Shown: positions 21,733 to 34,669 of the stretch, in pieces
Numbering within the stretch: position 1 is the first letter of the stretch
How the letters are laid out: each line of letters starts with the position of its first letter
DNA from: Lumbricus rubellus
Lineage: Eukaryota; Annelida; Clitellata; Crassiclitellata; Lumbricidae
Length of the DNA: 64,000 bases
Assembly: GCA_945859605.1 (NCBI GenBank)
Contig: OX243825.1
Coordinates: forward strand, 770,326 to 834,325
Direction of reading: 5' to 3'
Position numbers and translations under genes: made by a program
Notes under the pieces: model-generated
The model's database searches: none
What the model was told of the DNA's origin: nothing
The model's input: the letters and a program-made list of their open reading frames with translations, nothing else

Positions 21733-21870
21733 TATACGCACACACATCGCGCGCGCACACACATATACATACGCACGCATACAGACGCGCGCGCGCACAC
21801 ATACGCACACATACACACTCATACGCACACACACATATACGCATACATACACACACTGATACGATGACAC
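21733..21870. repeat. Alternating (CA)n/(CG)n microsatellite
   Basis: CACACA, CGCGCGCG and ATACGC words alternate purine and pyrimidine for about 130 bases, with two CGCGCGCG cores near 21748 and 21785. Confidence 0.85.
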
Positions 21871-22079
21871 ACAATATGACAGGAATCTGCTGCAAGGTAT
21901 TTGGTGTTGCCGAGGGCCGTGAACCTTGTTTGCCTGTAAGTTCAATGTGCTTAGGCTAATTCGATTCTCGAATGTCTTGGCCAATATACCACCACCACTA
22001 CAACAACAACACCACCACAACACCAAGCCCTGGCTTGCACTGCTAGTTAACCCCAAGATCTTGAGTTACCCCAGGTGAG

Positions 22080-22700
22080 TTCCCCAACGATCCCATCATC
22101 CCACGGGTGGCGAGGACATCATCGTGCCCTTGACAGCTGATGGAGTTTGCCCTTGGAAGGAGGTTGAGATGGGAGGGGGCGAAGCAGGGGGTGTTGCTGT
22201 GGTGGCCAGGAGATCGGGTGGGTGGATGGGGGGTGGGTGTGAGCTGGCAATCGAACCCTGCTTACGGTGGTAAATATATATCCGGATTGATTGGCCGCAG
22301 TGTGGGCTTTTAAGAGACGAGGAGGGGAGGAGGAGGCAGGCTGTGGCGGGCGGGCGGCCGACCTGACGGCGGTCGGTCGGGCGGCCTGGCCAGCTGACGG
22401 GCGGCCCGAGGGTGCCTCCCCTCCACGCTTTATCAGTTGGGGAATTTGCCTTTGTTTGACGGGTCTAATCAGTTGTGCAAGGGCACAATTAATATGTACA
22501 TACGACGTCGTACAGCAGTGCAACTACACAGCACGTGTGGGTCTTTTCTGTACAACACACAACACAGTAGTCAGTAGTGAGGGTATGTGTGTGTGTCGTT
22601 CGAGACATAGGAGTTGTTGGCCATAATTGACGTAGACAACGAGGGCGACGAAAGAAGGGTTGCTGGGATCAACGCCACCACTCTGACCCCCATCTGACAC
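22080..22700. other. GC-rich patch with a SINE family 3 core; no supported exon
   Basis: 22290-22430 is strongly G+C-rich with CGGGCGGGCGG and GGTCGGTCGGGCGG words. 22232-22262 (minus) carries GGGTTCGATTGCCAGCTCAC, shared with the repeat at 33788-33868. Open frames on both strands are Pro/Arg-rich without domains. A 5' exon cannot be excluded but is not supported. Confidence 0.4.
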
Positions 22701-24285
22701 AAGGGTTCCGTTGCATAACAGTAAGTCTATATGTCTGTCTATGTCTGTTTATGTCTCTCTCTGTGTCTGTCTATGTCTCTGTTTGTCTGCCTGTCTGTAT
22801 AATAGAGGTGTGAATAACTGTGTATATGTAATTTTATATATATATATGCATATATGCATATATGTAATTATATATATATATATCCATGCATGCGTGTATT
22901 TATAGAGGTATGCGTGTATATAAGTATGTATGTATGCATAGATGAATATGTGTATGTTTGTATGCATATGAACATTTCATAGGGCCTATAGCGCATATTT
23001 GAGTAACTCACAAAAACGCAATTCCTATGATTCTCTTGAGGTATAAGACATTAAGTTTTAATACATTAAGTTAATGTAATATGTTGCATTGTTGCACTGA
23101 GTCGAAGGCAACATTTCATAAGTGCAGCAGGGAGGAGAAGTGTTCCTCGAGCAACCTTCCATCCAATGAGAATGCAGCATGGCATTGAGTTGCAGCACTG
23201 CTGTTTTTTGGCTTTTGTTTGCTCCTTAAGTCCCTCTGCTTACATGTATCTTCTTATGTGCAGGAATTTTTTACCTTTTCTGCTCATTTTATTTTTGTGT
23301 TATGGTCTTTTTTTGTTGTATTTTTCGGTGTTTCGATTTTTTGCATTTTTAAAGAAAAAATATGTTGTTCCTAGACGTGTGTTATTGGTTGTGTGTGTGT
23401 ATATATATATGTATGCGTGTGTGTTTTCACGTCTAGTTGCTTATATACTGATGAATGACTTTTTTGAAGTCTTATGAAAAGGCATTGCCCTGTCGTAAAG
23501 TATGACTGATACTGATTTAAAATAATTTTAATCGCTAAAATAACTTTAGTAAATTAATCGCAATTAACTAATTATAGGCCTATTTGATTAATTTGGTATG
23601 TGCTACGTAAATGTGAGAAGTTGTCAGGAATTTGTTAGTTACTATTTTCTTTGTGCAAAAAGTCATTCATTTCAAATGTTTAATATTGTATAATGAGAAG
23701 TTTGAAAATAATTAATTTTGCTACTTCTTGGATAATCAAATACAAAAATAATCCTTGATTATCTACTCAAAAGTTTCACATCCTCATTATTAGTAATTGT
23801 CATTAATCATTAATTAAGTTTATTAGTTATTGTTATCATTGTTAGTTATTAATTTTCATTATTTACCATGTGTTTACTCTGTAATTGGCCGTTTGACGTC
23901 ATGAAATAAGTAATCAATTAATATAAAAACCAATCAGTTAAAATATTTAACACGTATATAATTAATTAATATTGAACTTTTAAATTCGCAGCCCTATCCT
24001 AAAGTTTTATTGCGTAAAAAGTTGAACATTGCAATCTGTAACTTGTAAGGATGTGAGCATGTGTTGTTATAGTGAATGATCTCACTTTGATGATCACATG
24101 AAGGCTTGAGGAAATAATATTAGAATTACCCATTCATTACAGTTGATTAATGATAGAGCTATTGTTGTGTATATAAGCAGGTCCTATTAAGGTGTTGACA
24201 GATGAACAACAATAGTGTATTAGTACAGCATTATTGTTGTTTTGGCGATGTTCACTATTGTTGTTAAGCTGCTATTTGTATTGGT
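22701..24285. other. No gene; (TGTC)n and (TA)n tracts
   Basis: TCTGTCTATG tetranucleotides lie at 22725-22800, (TA)n with TATGCA at 22835-22975 and GTGTATATAT at 23390-23420. The rest is AT-rich, without a coding frame. Confidence 0.6.
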
Positions 24286-24289
24286 GTGT

Positions 24290-24478
24290 TCGATAGTGTA
24301 TTGGTTAGGATAGTGGACTGTCATTCCAGTGGTTAAAGGTTCAAATCCTCTCTTGAACACAATTTCTCTTTGAGATTTCAGTTCCACCTTTTGCCCAACT
24401 CAGTTCTAATAAGCACACCGACCGTACACTGACGTCGGTAGGAAGATGAGACGGTGAGGGAGAGGACTGGCGACCTGC

Positions 24479-24513
<35 letters not shown>

Positions 24514-24515
24514 CC
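24290..24515 (+). mobile_element. tRNA-derived SINE, family 2
   Basis: Box A TAGTGTATTGG (24294-24304) and box B GGTTCAAATCC (24338-24348) are spaced as in a tRNA. The body ends with 'gatgagacggtgagggagag' and a (CAT)n tail (24478-24515). A second, headless copy of the body is at 35646-35760. Confidence 0.8.
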
Positions 24516-26245
24516 ATCATTACCATATGCCGAGATGAAGAAAATGAAGACTTTGCAATAGTGCATTCATGTAATCATGGTTGACTCAGTCACGGCCACG
24601 TTGACTTAGATTAAGGGACTGCTGCTCCTCTTCTTCATCTTCTAATTCGTCCTGCTGCATGTGGATATATTCTCTGTTTCTTGTTGAGTTCATCAGGTGA
24701 CATGAGAAAGACTGAACTTCTGTTGGTTGGTTCGAACTGCCTTAGGCAACTCGTATAACTGCTTCAACTACTTCTGTCTGGCTGGGCTCAGAGATCGAGA
24801 GAGATCGAGGGAGACAGAGATGGAGGGTACAGAGAGGGAGGGAGGGAGCGTGGGTGGGTGGGTGGGGAGAGGAGGTAGGGATGGCACTTGTTGTCAGTAC
24901 TGATTCATTAGAGAGATCGGCACCTCGATGATTGATACTTTATTGCACCGTCCATTGAATCAGTACAATGAAAATTAGTATACTGTATTCATTCAAAAGA
25001 AATCACTTTGACCAATAAATCAATCAGTATTCCTTCATTTTCGCCAGAACTGATAAAGTTATCATCAAATTGGCATTGTCACGATATGTCAGAACGTGGC
25101 TATTACATCATAAAATTTATCATTGGATTGCTTTCACGTAATGTAAAACGGAGCATGATACCATCCATATCTGATGTATAGCCATGATACCATCCATATC
25201 TGATGTGTCATGGCGATGCTGCCCATGCATCCACTTGCATGACACTGTTGCCACAATATAATAATGATAGGTGTGCTTTGCCTCTGACCGTAGACCCTTG
25301 GGTGTAGTAGGCTTGTTCAACACTGCTCAACCACTCCCCAAAATTACCCTCGACTTATTTAATTAGTCTTATTTAATTAGACGTTTGGGTTTTTAGAAAA
25401 TCTATTTCAAATCTCGTGACATTATTTCGCTGATCCGTTGCGTTTTCGCCGCCACCACCAGCCCCACTTCTTCATGTCAGTCTGCTGTTGTTGAGGGGTG
25501 CACTGTGAAATTATTATTATTATTATCGTCGCCATAAAACACATTCGGTGATAATAATGATTGCCGGAAGGGATATTGAAAATGCGCCAAAGGGGTTTTC
25601 CTACATGCAGGGCATTATATAGGCTGCTCGCTTATGACAACAGGGATGATTATGACGAAGAGGTGACTGTGCAACAGTTTTCCGAAATTCCAATTGTTGT
25701 CTTCTCTCTTTTGATCAAAAAGGAAAACCCTCAATTTATCCAGCTACCCCAAAGTAATAGACACATTTGCTGTTGAATTTGTGAAGTGCTGACGTGCACG
25801 CTTCTTCTCAATTTAGTTGCTTCCTCCTTTTCGCTAGAACGGATAAAGTTATCATCGAGTTGGCATTGTATGTGATAATATCAACACGTGACTATTACAT
25901 CATATCTGGTACAGTATCATTCTATTGCTTTCGCGTAATGTAAAACGCAATAAGATAACATCTATAGCGCACAAAATCTTCAATGTAGCCAACTATTTGA
26001 CACTAATATTGCCTTTATCTGTTTGCCTCTTGAAGAGTTATAATTATTATAACAGCTTAGACTCTAAATGTATCCGCCATGTATGACAACTGTCACTCTA
26101 GGTATTTTTGGACTGTATGTCTGTCTGCCTTTCTCTGTCTCTGTCTCTGTCTCTCTTGCTGTCTGTCTCTCTGGGTCTCTGTATGTCTGCTGTCTCCCCC
26201 GAGTCTCTGTGGTGGACTGTATGTGTAGCACTGTCTATCTGGCTC
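24516..26245. other. No gene; contains a diverged direct-repeat pair
   Basis: A ~135-bp segment at 25025-25165 recurs at 25818-25960 (shared words: AAAGTTATCATC, 'actattacatcat', 'cgtaatgtaaaacg'). A (TCTG)n tract precedes 26180. No recognisable exon. Confidence 0.6.
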
Positions 26246-26253
26246 TCCTGGAG

Positions 26254-27236
26254 CCGTAGTTATGGGCCTAGTGTATGTCGTACTCCAAGCACAAATATGG
26301 TATAATCCCGTTTAACGATTTAAAATGGTAGTCATGGATGACGCTTAAACCTATACTCTGCGAGTAAGGCTACTCCGATTTTGGGGTACGTGTATATCAC
26401 TACTCCCTAAGATGGCGTCTGTTTGTGACTCGAAACTCGCTGCATTCGACCACACTTTACATGTCAAAACGTGTTTAAAACGTCTGCAATGAACTCGTAT
26501 CCTTCGTCGACGGCGAACATAAAATTGGCTTTTAGTTTCGCCGTCACAAAATATTAAAATTTGGCTAAATACCCTAGGAAATTGCATTCGAAGCGCCGCT
26601 GCATCGTATGAATACCAATATGTGGGTCGCTTACCTAACGTGACAAGCGGCCCGTCTAGCGTTACGGCCCTTTTATCTGTGTAATTAGTTTGTTCTAGCG
26701 ACAGCTTGCATATTAAACTCCACAATAAATCAAACGCATGCCACGTTAAAGTGGACAGTTCGAGAAACCAACAAGAAATAGCTCCTTTAGGAACTTTAAT
26801 TCGGCGACCACTAGCTGAAACCCGTTACAGTTTCATCAGATTTTAGCCCTCCGTTCTATTCAAAATCTGTTCACTTTCTCGCTATGTAATTTTCTTCCTA
26901 TACATTTGCAACTAACTTTCACTCACATCATTATTTTCTCTTGTCAAGCCTCATAATTTTCTATTTAGGCTATATTAAATATGAATCGTTCTGCTTTGCG
27001 GTCGTCTATTTACTTGCTTACTTATCGTCGGAGTCCATGCATATAATTATAGTACGCTAAGCGCATGCGCGATAACCTCATTTGTATAACCACGTCTTTT
27101 CACCAAAGAATAGATATTACAATAAATACGACTGCTCGGGTACTCCCTTACTAGAGTAAGACATCTTCGGAGATTAACAATGTCCATGGACAGCGTTTGC
27201 GACGTAGCGTACATACACTAGGCCCATAACTTTCGA
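26254..27236. mobile_element. Inverted-repeat DNA transposon, unclassified (983 bp)
   Basis: A 20-base perfect inverted repeat, GTTATGGGCCTAGTGTATGT, is at 26259-26278 and inversely at 27211-27230, about five bases inside the ends. Flanking 8-mers TCCTGGAG (26246-26253) and CCCTGGAG (27237-27244) match in seven positions and are probably a target duplication. A minus-strand frame of 124 codons (26351-26725) is inside; I do not recognise it. An 8-bp duplication suggests hAT or P-type, but the termini match neither clearly. Confidence 0.8.
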
Positions 27237-27420
27237 CCCTGGAGACTGCCTTTATGCTCTGCCCATAGATACGTCGTCCAGCCCTTCTCTTCCATCAATG
27301 ATCCATCGTAGCGGTGGTGGTCTGATACTCATGACTCCATATATATTTAGACCGTTGATCCTTTTGTTGTAGTCTATGATCAGATCCAAGGAGTCCGATT
27401 GTATTAAGTGACTACGCCTG

Positions 27421-27421
27421 G

Positions 27422-27486
<65 letters not shown>

Positions 27487-27490
27487 GGAA
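27421..27490. repeat. (CAGA)n microsatellite
   Basis: About 16 uninterrupted CAGA tetranucleotides, the purest microsatellite in the window, so probably young and polymorphic. Confidence 0.97.
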
Positions 27491-30000
27491 ACACACATAC
27501 AGAGACAGACAAACAGCGAAACATGGAGAGACAGACAGACAAAGGTGCACTGACGTGTCCTCCTAATCCTCTGCCTCTGTCCGCTTCTGTCCTTGGTCAG
27601 TTGTTACTGTCCAGTGTCCACTGTCATTGTTATCTGTTTGCTTTGGGGCTTTGTCCCTTGAGGTGGCCGAAGGATTTGGGGGCAACACTCGGCTGAGCAA
27701 TGTGTGCACTCGTGTTTCCACGGCAAATAATAATAATTATACGAATGTCTTGGAATGATTGACTTGATTACTGTGTGGATATATGGAGTGATGTCGGTTC
27801 ATGCATTTATGCATTAGAAGGCGCCATAGAAGTTACTAGCTGCAATGACCTAGTTGGAGGTGATGGTTTTTCTATCCGTCTATCAAACTGAAATTGAATC
27901 AATTCGGTTGATATGGTTTTGGGGGAGGGAGGGGAATGGGTGGGGGAACGATGGTGGTGTTGATGGGGGTGGTAATGATTGGGGCTGTAGCACACACACA
28001 TTATGCAGGCCATATTGCTGTAGCTGCTGCTACTGCTTGCCTTGGCACGTAGTCGAAACCGTTTAGCCGTTGGCCGAAGCCAATACGGTCGGTCGGGAGA
28101 TTGGGGGGGGGGGGGATGGGGGTGGGTGTTGGTCGATCTCTCCAACCCCCGTATTATTATTACCGATCAGATCGACAGCCGGGTTCTCCCACCCCCACCT
28201 CACCCCCGGCAGAAGGCGGGCGGCGTACAGCTCTTACCACTCTGTGCTCGTACACCAAATTGCCCGTTTTTTCTCGGAGTGTACAACCTGGGGGAGGGGT
28301 GGGGGGTGTGGGGAGGAAGTGGGGCAGCGCATTGGTTTCGTGTTATTATCCCCCGTCGATCGGTCAGGTTAAGGAGGAAAGGAAGGACGAACGAACGAGG
28401 CCTCCGACCGTCCGTCCGTCCGTCTGTCTGTCTGTCTGTCTGTCTGTATGTATGTCTGTCTGTCTCTCGTCGTTGGCAAATTGGCCGTGTGTTTTGTTGG
28501 TGCGGTGCTGTTGGCCATGCTTCTGCGGGATGTATAGATAGGTAGCACTTAGACTCTGCAGCAAGAGGCCAGCCATAGGCAGACAGACAGAGCACACGGA
28601 CAGACAGACAGACAGACAGATACACGCATGGAACAAACAGAGGAACACAGCGAGACAGACAGACAGACTCAAGCGTAAAAGCGTAAACAGAGACAGAGAT
28701 CGGATGGTTAGACTACTATAGACGGACAGATAGATCTATGAGGTGACAGACACACAGACAGGTAGACAGACGGGGACGTACAGGGTCATCACCCGCCACC
28801 TCTGCCTTGGTCTACTGCTGACTTGATACATACGTGTGAGAGCCTTAATCATTAATGCGGCAGTGGTGGTAAGGGTGGTGTAGAGGTCGGTATATATATA
28901 TATATATACGCACACAGACAGAGAGACACTAAGACAGAGAGATACAGAGACAGACGGAGGCAGAGAGAGACGGAGACAAGAGAGACGCTGCTGGGAGTTG
29001 TTAGTCGCTTGGTTGCTCCTCTTCTATGTTATTTGCTACCTCCTGTGGTGTTGGTGTTAGTGGTGTTGGTTGTGGTGGTGGTGTTAGTGGTGTTGGTTGT
29101 GGTGGTGGTGTTAGCGGTGTTGGTTGTGGTGGTTGTGGTGTTAGTGGTGGTGTATTGGTGTTGTTTCTGATGCTGCATGCGGCCAATATTGGTGTCCAGT
29201 GATGGACATCTTCCATCCGTCCGTTCATTCGGGTAAGTGTTACGGTGCGTCCGAAGCCCTACCGAGCTCTCTGCATGGAGAATCTTGCACCATTAATGTA
29301 TAAATGCTCGCGTGCGTATGTGTGTATGCATGCATGTATGTATGTTTGTATGTATGTATGTATGTATGTTTGTACGCATGTATGCATGGGGGTTGCATGT
29401 GGGCTAGTGCCTAGCCGTGTATTAAATTGGAGAAGCCTAGCGGAGAAGTAGGAGGATGTGGAGAGCAGGAGAATGTTTTTCCTGCATGGATATGCGTAGG
29501 TAGGCCTATATCCAAAGTGTGTGCGTGTTCGCGTGCGTGTGTGTGTGCGCTTGCTTGTGAGGTGTTTTTTAGAGGGCAGTGTGGGATTTTTTTTTCTAAT
29601 TTCCACATAAAATTTCCTCTGAAGACGGTTCATGACGTGCCGTTAAATTCTGAACTGTATGCGCAGTTTCATTTATCTGTATGTTCGTGTGTATGCGCTT
29701 CGAAGTCTAAGCGCTCATGTGTTAGGCTATAAATTTAGTGTGAACGCGAGATGATTAGGAAGGTGGGTGTATTTGCAAATCTAGGTATACTGCGGTTGGA
29801 TGAACCAATTTTTATATTCATGTGCAATGAGATAATTATATATTGATCAGATTGTTTCATTGTTGTAATTGAATGATTTCTTTACATACGTTAACATTTT
29901 TTGATTGATATTAAAGATGGTTTGATTGGTCTTTCTCAATTTTTTTTGATTGATTTGATAAAGCAATTTTTTAAATTTATTTATTAATTGATTTCTTTGA
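27491..30000. other. No gene; several tetranucleotide and poly-G tracts
   Basis: Tracts seen: poly-G at 28105-28115, (GTCC/GTCT)n at 28408-28465, (GACA)n at 28582-28665, GGTGTTGGTTGTGGTGG tandem words at 29045-29160 and (TGTA)n at 29330-29370. Frames of 100-167 codons at 28040-28545 are Gly/Pro/Ser- and Cys/Leu-rich and follow these repeats. Confidence 0.6.
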
Positions 30001-30028
30001 TTGATTTAATTGATTGAATCATTCATTG

Positions 30029-30068
<40 letters not shown>
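30001..30068 (+). repeat. (GATT)n microsatellite
   Basis: GATTGATT tetranucleotides, uninterrupted from about 30030 to 30068. A second tract of the same motif is at 34610-34670. Confidence 0.9.
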
Positions 30069-30069
<1 letters not shown>

Positions 30070-30628
30070 GTCATTCATTCAGTCAGTCATTTTTTCCATT
30101 GACAGCGTGGATTCGGGGTAAACTCTCACTTTGTAATTGTTCATTGATAAGTTGGTTGGTCTGGCCATCAAAATATGGGGGCTTCAGGGTAAATGACCTG
30201 AAGGGGCAACATAACTTTGGGTGTTCGATGACTGCGTTGGCTTTTAAAGTCTCTTCAGGGCTTGCTGAAGTGGGCAGCGGCTACAATGGGCCATTGTAAG
30301 GCAGACAGGGTAGAAAAGGCCTCTGAAACAAAGGAAGGATTGAGCTTGTATATAATTATCTCGCCCCTTATGTTCAAATGGAAGTGGACGGATTGGGACA
30401 GAGAAGGAAAGAGCGTCTGCAAACAGTTGGGTCATTGTGTGGACGAGGAAAGCATAGGGCGGTGCATGCTGCGATATGGAGCAATGGATTTTAAATAGCA
30501 TTGTGGTAAGTGTTGAGATGTGCATTCCTATAGATACATACCTACATACTAATGCTATGCGTACATACTGGCACATTATATTCATACGCATTTGCATAGC
30601 GCACAAGCGCGCCCGCGCTCTCACACAC

Positions 30629-30765
30629 TAGTGGCGTAGGTTGGGGGGGGATAAACCCCCATTGGCTTAGGGAAACATTTTTAAAAGGTTATTTGTCCAA
30701 TTATATAAGAAAAACAAGCATCCGGGGGATAAAAACCCCATAAGAAATTCCTGGCTACGCCACTG
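30629..30765. mobile_element. Short hAT-type MITE (137 bp)
   Basis: The left end reads TAGTGGCGTAGG and the right end, inward, CAGTGGCGTAGCCAGG, a common hAT-like terminus. Flanking 8-mers are TCACACAC (30621-30628) and CCACACAC (30766-30773), seven of eight identical, although both lie next to CA-rich sequence. Subterminal GGGGGATAAA and its inverse are present. It is immediately followed by (CA)n at 30777-30820. Confidence 0.75.
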
Positions 30766-30788
30766 CCACACACGTGCACACACACACA

Positions 30789-30821
<33 letters not shown>

Positions 30822-31085
30822 CTGCAGAGGGCGAAGGATTAGCAAATGACTGGATGAAATTCTACCAGAGACTGACTGCTGTCTGAACTTGATTCTTGAG
30901 AACAATAAATATGATGATAACAATATAATAATATTTATTATAAGTAAGTTTGTAAGTAAGTATGACCTTTTAGACACCATTTGTTCTGAAAGTGGTTTTA
31001 CGAGGATATTTTCCATATAATGTAGGCTAATGAATCTGTTATTTGCTATGTATATTATACTATATTGTATAAACAGACGTTAAGC

Positions 31086-31150
31086 GTCGCCACCCTCCTT
31101 TCTTCCATCTTGAGACTGGCGCTGCGAGAGTTTGACTGGAATAGTGGCGG
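31086..31150 (+). repeat. SINE family 3 core
   Basis: Contains CACCCTCCTTTCTTCC, then GAGACTGGCGCTGCGAGAGT. The same order of words occurs at 32886-32942, 33788-33868 (minus) and 57947-57995, and part of it at 22232-22262 (minus). Confidence 0.55.
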
Positions 31151-32880
31151 AGTTGTAAAAGGTAAATTAAGTCAACGTAGGGTAAATTGAAAATCCTCTT
31201 TATTGAAACATCTCAACTGAATATAATAGAGATAGTATATACCCTGAAAACGTGTTTGGAACGTGGTGAGAACGAGAGGCCGTATATTGCTTTCCCATGG
31301 TAATTATTCTCATCAAAAGCCCCCTGGACAAGAACCCCCTCTCCCTGCCACCTCATCCTTTGCCCTTGTCGTTGCCTGCAGCCGATGCTGAATGTGAGGT
31401 CGGGCCAATTACTCGTTCGTTCACCTGTGAAGTCGGCCAGGTGTTGTCACCATTGTTGGAAACGCGGCCAAAAATTAGCCGTGTACCCCCCTCTCTGCTG
31501 GGAAGGGTCGGTTAATTTGTTGACCCTTGTTCGGGTAGTTTTCCTCGCCCTGTAGATAGGTAGGTTAATTGGAGGGAAGGGGCGACAGTAGGGCTACGTT
31601 AGAGATTATGTTGTCATCATCATCATGAGGTATCGCGAGGTATCGCGGTTACTGTAAATAGTTGAGTGAGTCACGGTGGCGGAATGGTTGCTGAGGGAGG
31701 GGAGGGGAAGGGGGAATGGTTAGGGGAAGAGGAGGTCGAATGGAGGTAGGGACGGATGGTTGGATGCTCTTTTCAACCACAGCAACGCGTGGCCTGGTAC
31801 GCTAGTTTACTCATAATAATAATAATTATTATTATGATGATGATGTCTAAATATAAAAAAAATATATATAAATTATTTTAAAAAATTACAGTAATAATAA
31901 TTGCCTGTAATAATAATAATAAATAATAATAATAATGCTAATCTACGTTTAATTTCAAGCAGAATGATGGCAATTCATAGTAAGTAATTGCAGTCATCAA
32001 ATTGTAATGCTCGTTTTACCAACGCAATGCACTGAATGGAAGGTTGAAGTGACCTTTGGGAAGGTATAGCGGGAAGAGATTCCATGTGCTTTTCTTGCCA
32101 GAATGTTTACCATTGCCATAAAAGCTCTTCTTATAACGCGTTTGAGTCTCTGCTTCAGAGATGATTATACTATGCATGAATCTTGAGCAAGCCCTTCACT
32201 CACAATGATGCTCACTGATGATGATTGGTGATGTGATAGTATACACTGGCGCTGAATAAATGCATAATGCTGATTATAATCATCATCATCATCATCACTA
32301 ATGCAGCTTCTGATGCCAGTCATTTGGCAATGAAGATGTGTGTGAATGAAAGTTTCTCTCCAATTCCTTTTCCATGCATGCAGTCATTCATTACATCTAG
32401 TTCTCATTCTTTGATGTCTCTAGTACAAGTCTTATTACTTTGTTTATATTTTGCCATCCATCCTAGTCTCTCGTCTTCTTCCGCAGTTACCTCATCCTCC
32501 CCTCGCCTTCTTTCCATCATATATATCTTGCCTTCGTGCCTTGCCTTCATATCTTGCCTTCGTATCTTGCCTTCTTTCCATCATATATATCTTGCCTTCG
32601 TGCCTTGCCTTCGTATCTTGCCTTTTGTATCTTGCCTCGTCAGCAGGCAAGCCTCTCTTCCGATATTCTCAGCAACTGCTATTCCTGCCAACATGGACGA
32701 ACCGTCCTGATCTTCAGTAGTAAAATAATTCCTATACATGATTTTTTCCTTGCAATCAAGATGTTATCCTCGGTTCTTTGTTGCAACGTCGTTGTCACTC
32801 GTCAGCATTTTATTCTCGTTTCAATTTCTAGCTTTATTGCTTCCGATGGTTTCAAGTTTTATAGACATTGGTTTGTAACG
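31151..32880. other. No gene; decayed SINE and small tandem duplications
   Basis: 32188-32262 resembles the body of family-1 SINEs ('gagcaagcccttcactcac'). 32495-32640 is a tandem duplication of a CTTGCCTTCGTATCTTGCC-type unit, giving the Pro/Ser/Cys-rich frames seen there. Runs of ATA/ATT lie at 31815-31935. Confidence 0.55.
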
Positions 32881-32885
32881 ATAAC

Positions 32886-32942
32886 CATTGCCCTCCTCCT
32901 TTCTTCATGCGTGAGACTGGCAGTGCTAGAGTACAAGCAATG
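32886..32942 (+). repeat. SINE family 3 core
   Basis: 'ttgccctcctcctttcttc' followed by GTGAGACTGGCAGTGCTAGA, aligned with the other family-3 copies. Confidence 0.5.
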
Positions 32943-33787
32943 CCGAGAAGTTATATTGAAAATGTGTGGACGCATATAAGTTGACTTGTAAGTAATTTCT
33001 TTTTAACATATGTAATCGGTTGCCAAACAGCACTCTTGTGAACTTGAGCACTGCAACATAAATTCACATAAACATTAAAAATAATTATGACCCGTGAGAT
33101 CACGTGACAAGGCTAATTTGTATGCGTGACCCATTCTAACTATAAAATTTCTCTTCCTCAGTTGACTGTCTGTTCTGACAGTTGCACCCGTGCATAGCGG
33201 TTGAGCGTACGTTCTAACTAACCCGGTTGGTTCCGTTGTGGGGGTGGAGGGTGCTATTCTCTAAGACGTATAGGTTCTGAGTGACCTTTTGGTTCCGCTG
33301 GGGATAGGGATGGGGTGTGCTATCCGCTGGGGATAGGGATGGTGTGCAGCCCGTGGAGCGCATGTTCTGGTCTTGCATTGCATAAAGGACTGAACTCGTT
33401 GGCTGTGCACTATGATGGAAAGTGCACTGAATCTCTGACCTGTCATCCGTGTCTTCTTCCTCATATTATAAGAGATCTTTACGTCTTAATGTCAGCCGTG
33501 TCCTCTTCCCTTCCCTGCGGCTACCAACGATCTTTTCATCCACACAAAGACGACTTCAGTTCGTCCACGTATTACAGAAAGAGAAAGAAGAGGAGGAGGA
33601 GGAAGAGGAGGAGGAGGAGGCATTGAAATGGTCGTCGGTGTATATAGCAACATCAGCAGTAGCAGCATCAGCAGCATAATAATGATAATGACCTTCTTTA
33701 CACAGTCTTAATATATACGTCGTCGTTGTCGTTGGCTCATGAGATATGTTGTCGGGTCCTTCCGACAATGGCTGTAAACGATTCAGT

Positions 33788-33868
33788 TACCAAGTGTTGT
33801 TGAGCTGGCAGTTGAACCCTGGCAGCGCCAGTCCCAAGCCGGGATATAGCAGGAGGGCACCGTTGATC
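33788..33868 (-). repeat. SINE family 3 core, minus copy
   Basis: The minus strand reads GTGCCCTCCTGC, CTTGGGACTGGCGCTGCC, then AGGGTTCAACTGCCAGCTCA. The last block has a box B-like GGTTCAA, which hints that the family is tRNA-related. Confidence 0.55.
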
Positions 33869-34002
33869 ATCTTTGTTGAGATCTATAACCATCGTGGCAT
33901 CATCAGCTGTCTCTGTTTTATGAACTGATGATCTCTTGAATGGTCATCTAATTATTACAGTTTGTTTACTTTACTCACCTTCTGCGTTTGGTGAGAAAGG
34001 GG

Positions 34003-34256
34003 GTTTATGGTGTAATGGTAACACACGCTTGCGCGAAGAAGAGTGCATCCGAGTGCACGGATGCGGTATCGCTTCCCACTGCCCTCGACTCAACCTTCTA
34101 TTCGGCAGATGGTGTTGGTAAAATGAGTATGGACGTGATGGACGCCTTGCATGGCTGCCAACATTTAAATTCGACTCCTTTAATAATAACTTATGATGAC
34201 TATGAATATTGTGGTCATATTGCGTTGTGTCTGAAATTAAAAGATTATTATTATTA
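34003..34256 (+). mobile_element. Possible tRNA-derived SINE with (ATT)n tail
   Basis: A box A match (TGGTGTAATGG, 34008-34018) is followed by a weak box B and a body ending in AAAAGATTATTATTATTAG. No second copy was found in the window to confirm its limits. Confidence 0.4.
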
Positions 34257-34632
34257 GTTCTATCGGAGACGCTGTATAAATTCTCATATATGATATGATA
34301 TAGAGATTGATTGACCTGTCATCTCACACTGGAATATTGTGCGTTTCAAAGCTAGACTTGTTAGTTGTTGATTGGTTTAATTATTATTATATGTAGTCAT
34401 CATTGATTTGAAAATATTGATTGAAACGCAGATGATTATTGATTGAAGTTATACACTGTGTTGTCCTAGGTTTCTCTCATTTTGGACTCACCTTATTATC
34501 TCTGCAGTGTATAGACTAGACTTCACACCACTAGGGTGGTTTCAGAGTTTAAAAAAATGATATATGCAAATGTTGGCAGTGAGAAGTCAGACCTAATTAT
34601 GTTGATTGAAGATTGATTGATTGATCTATTGG

Positions 34633-34669
<37 letters not shown>

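Noticed and set aside
24700..24750. DMRKTELLLVGSNCLRQL, similar to the KTE-LLVGS motif of LINE reverse transcriptases
   Set aside because: Only 18 residues match, with no continuation on either side; too short to annotate.
28040..28545. 167-codon + frame across a GC-richer segment
   Set aside because: It includes poly-G and (GTCT)n translation and competes with open frames on the other strand; nothing conserved.
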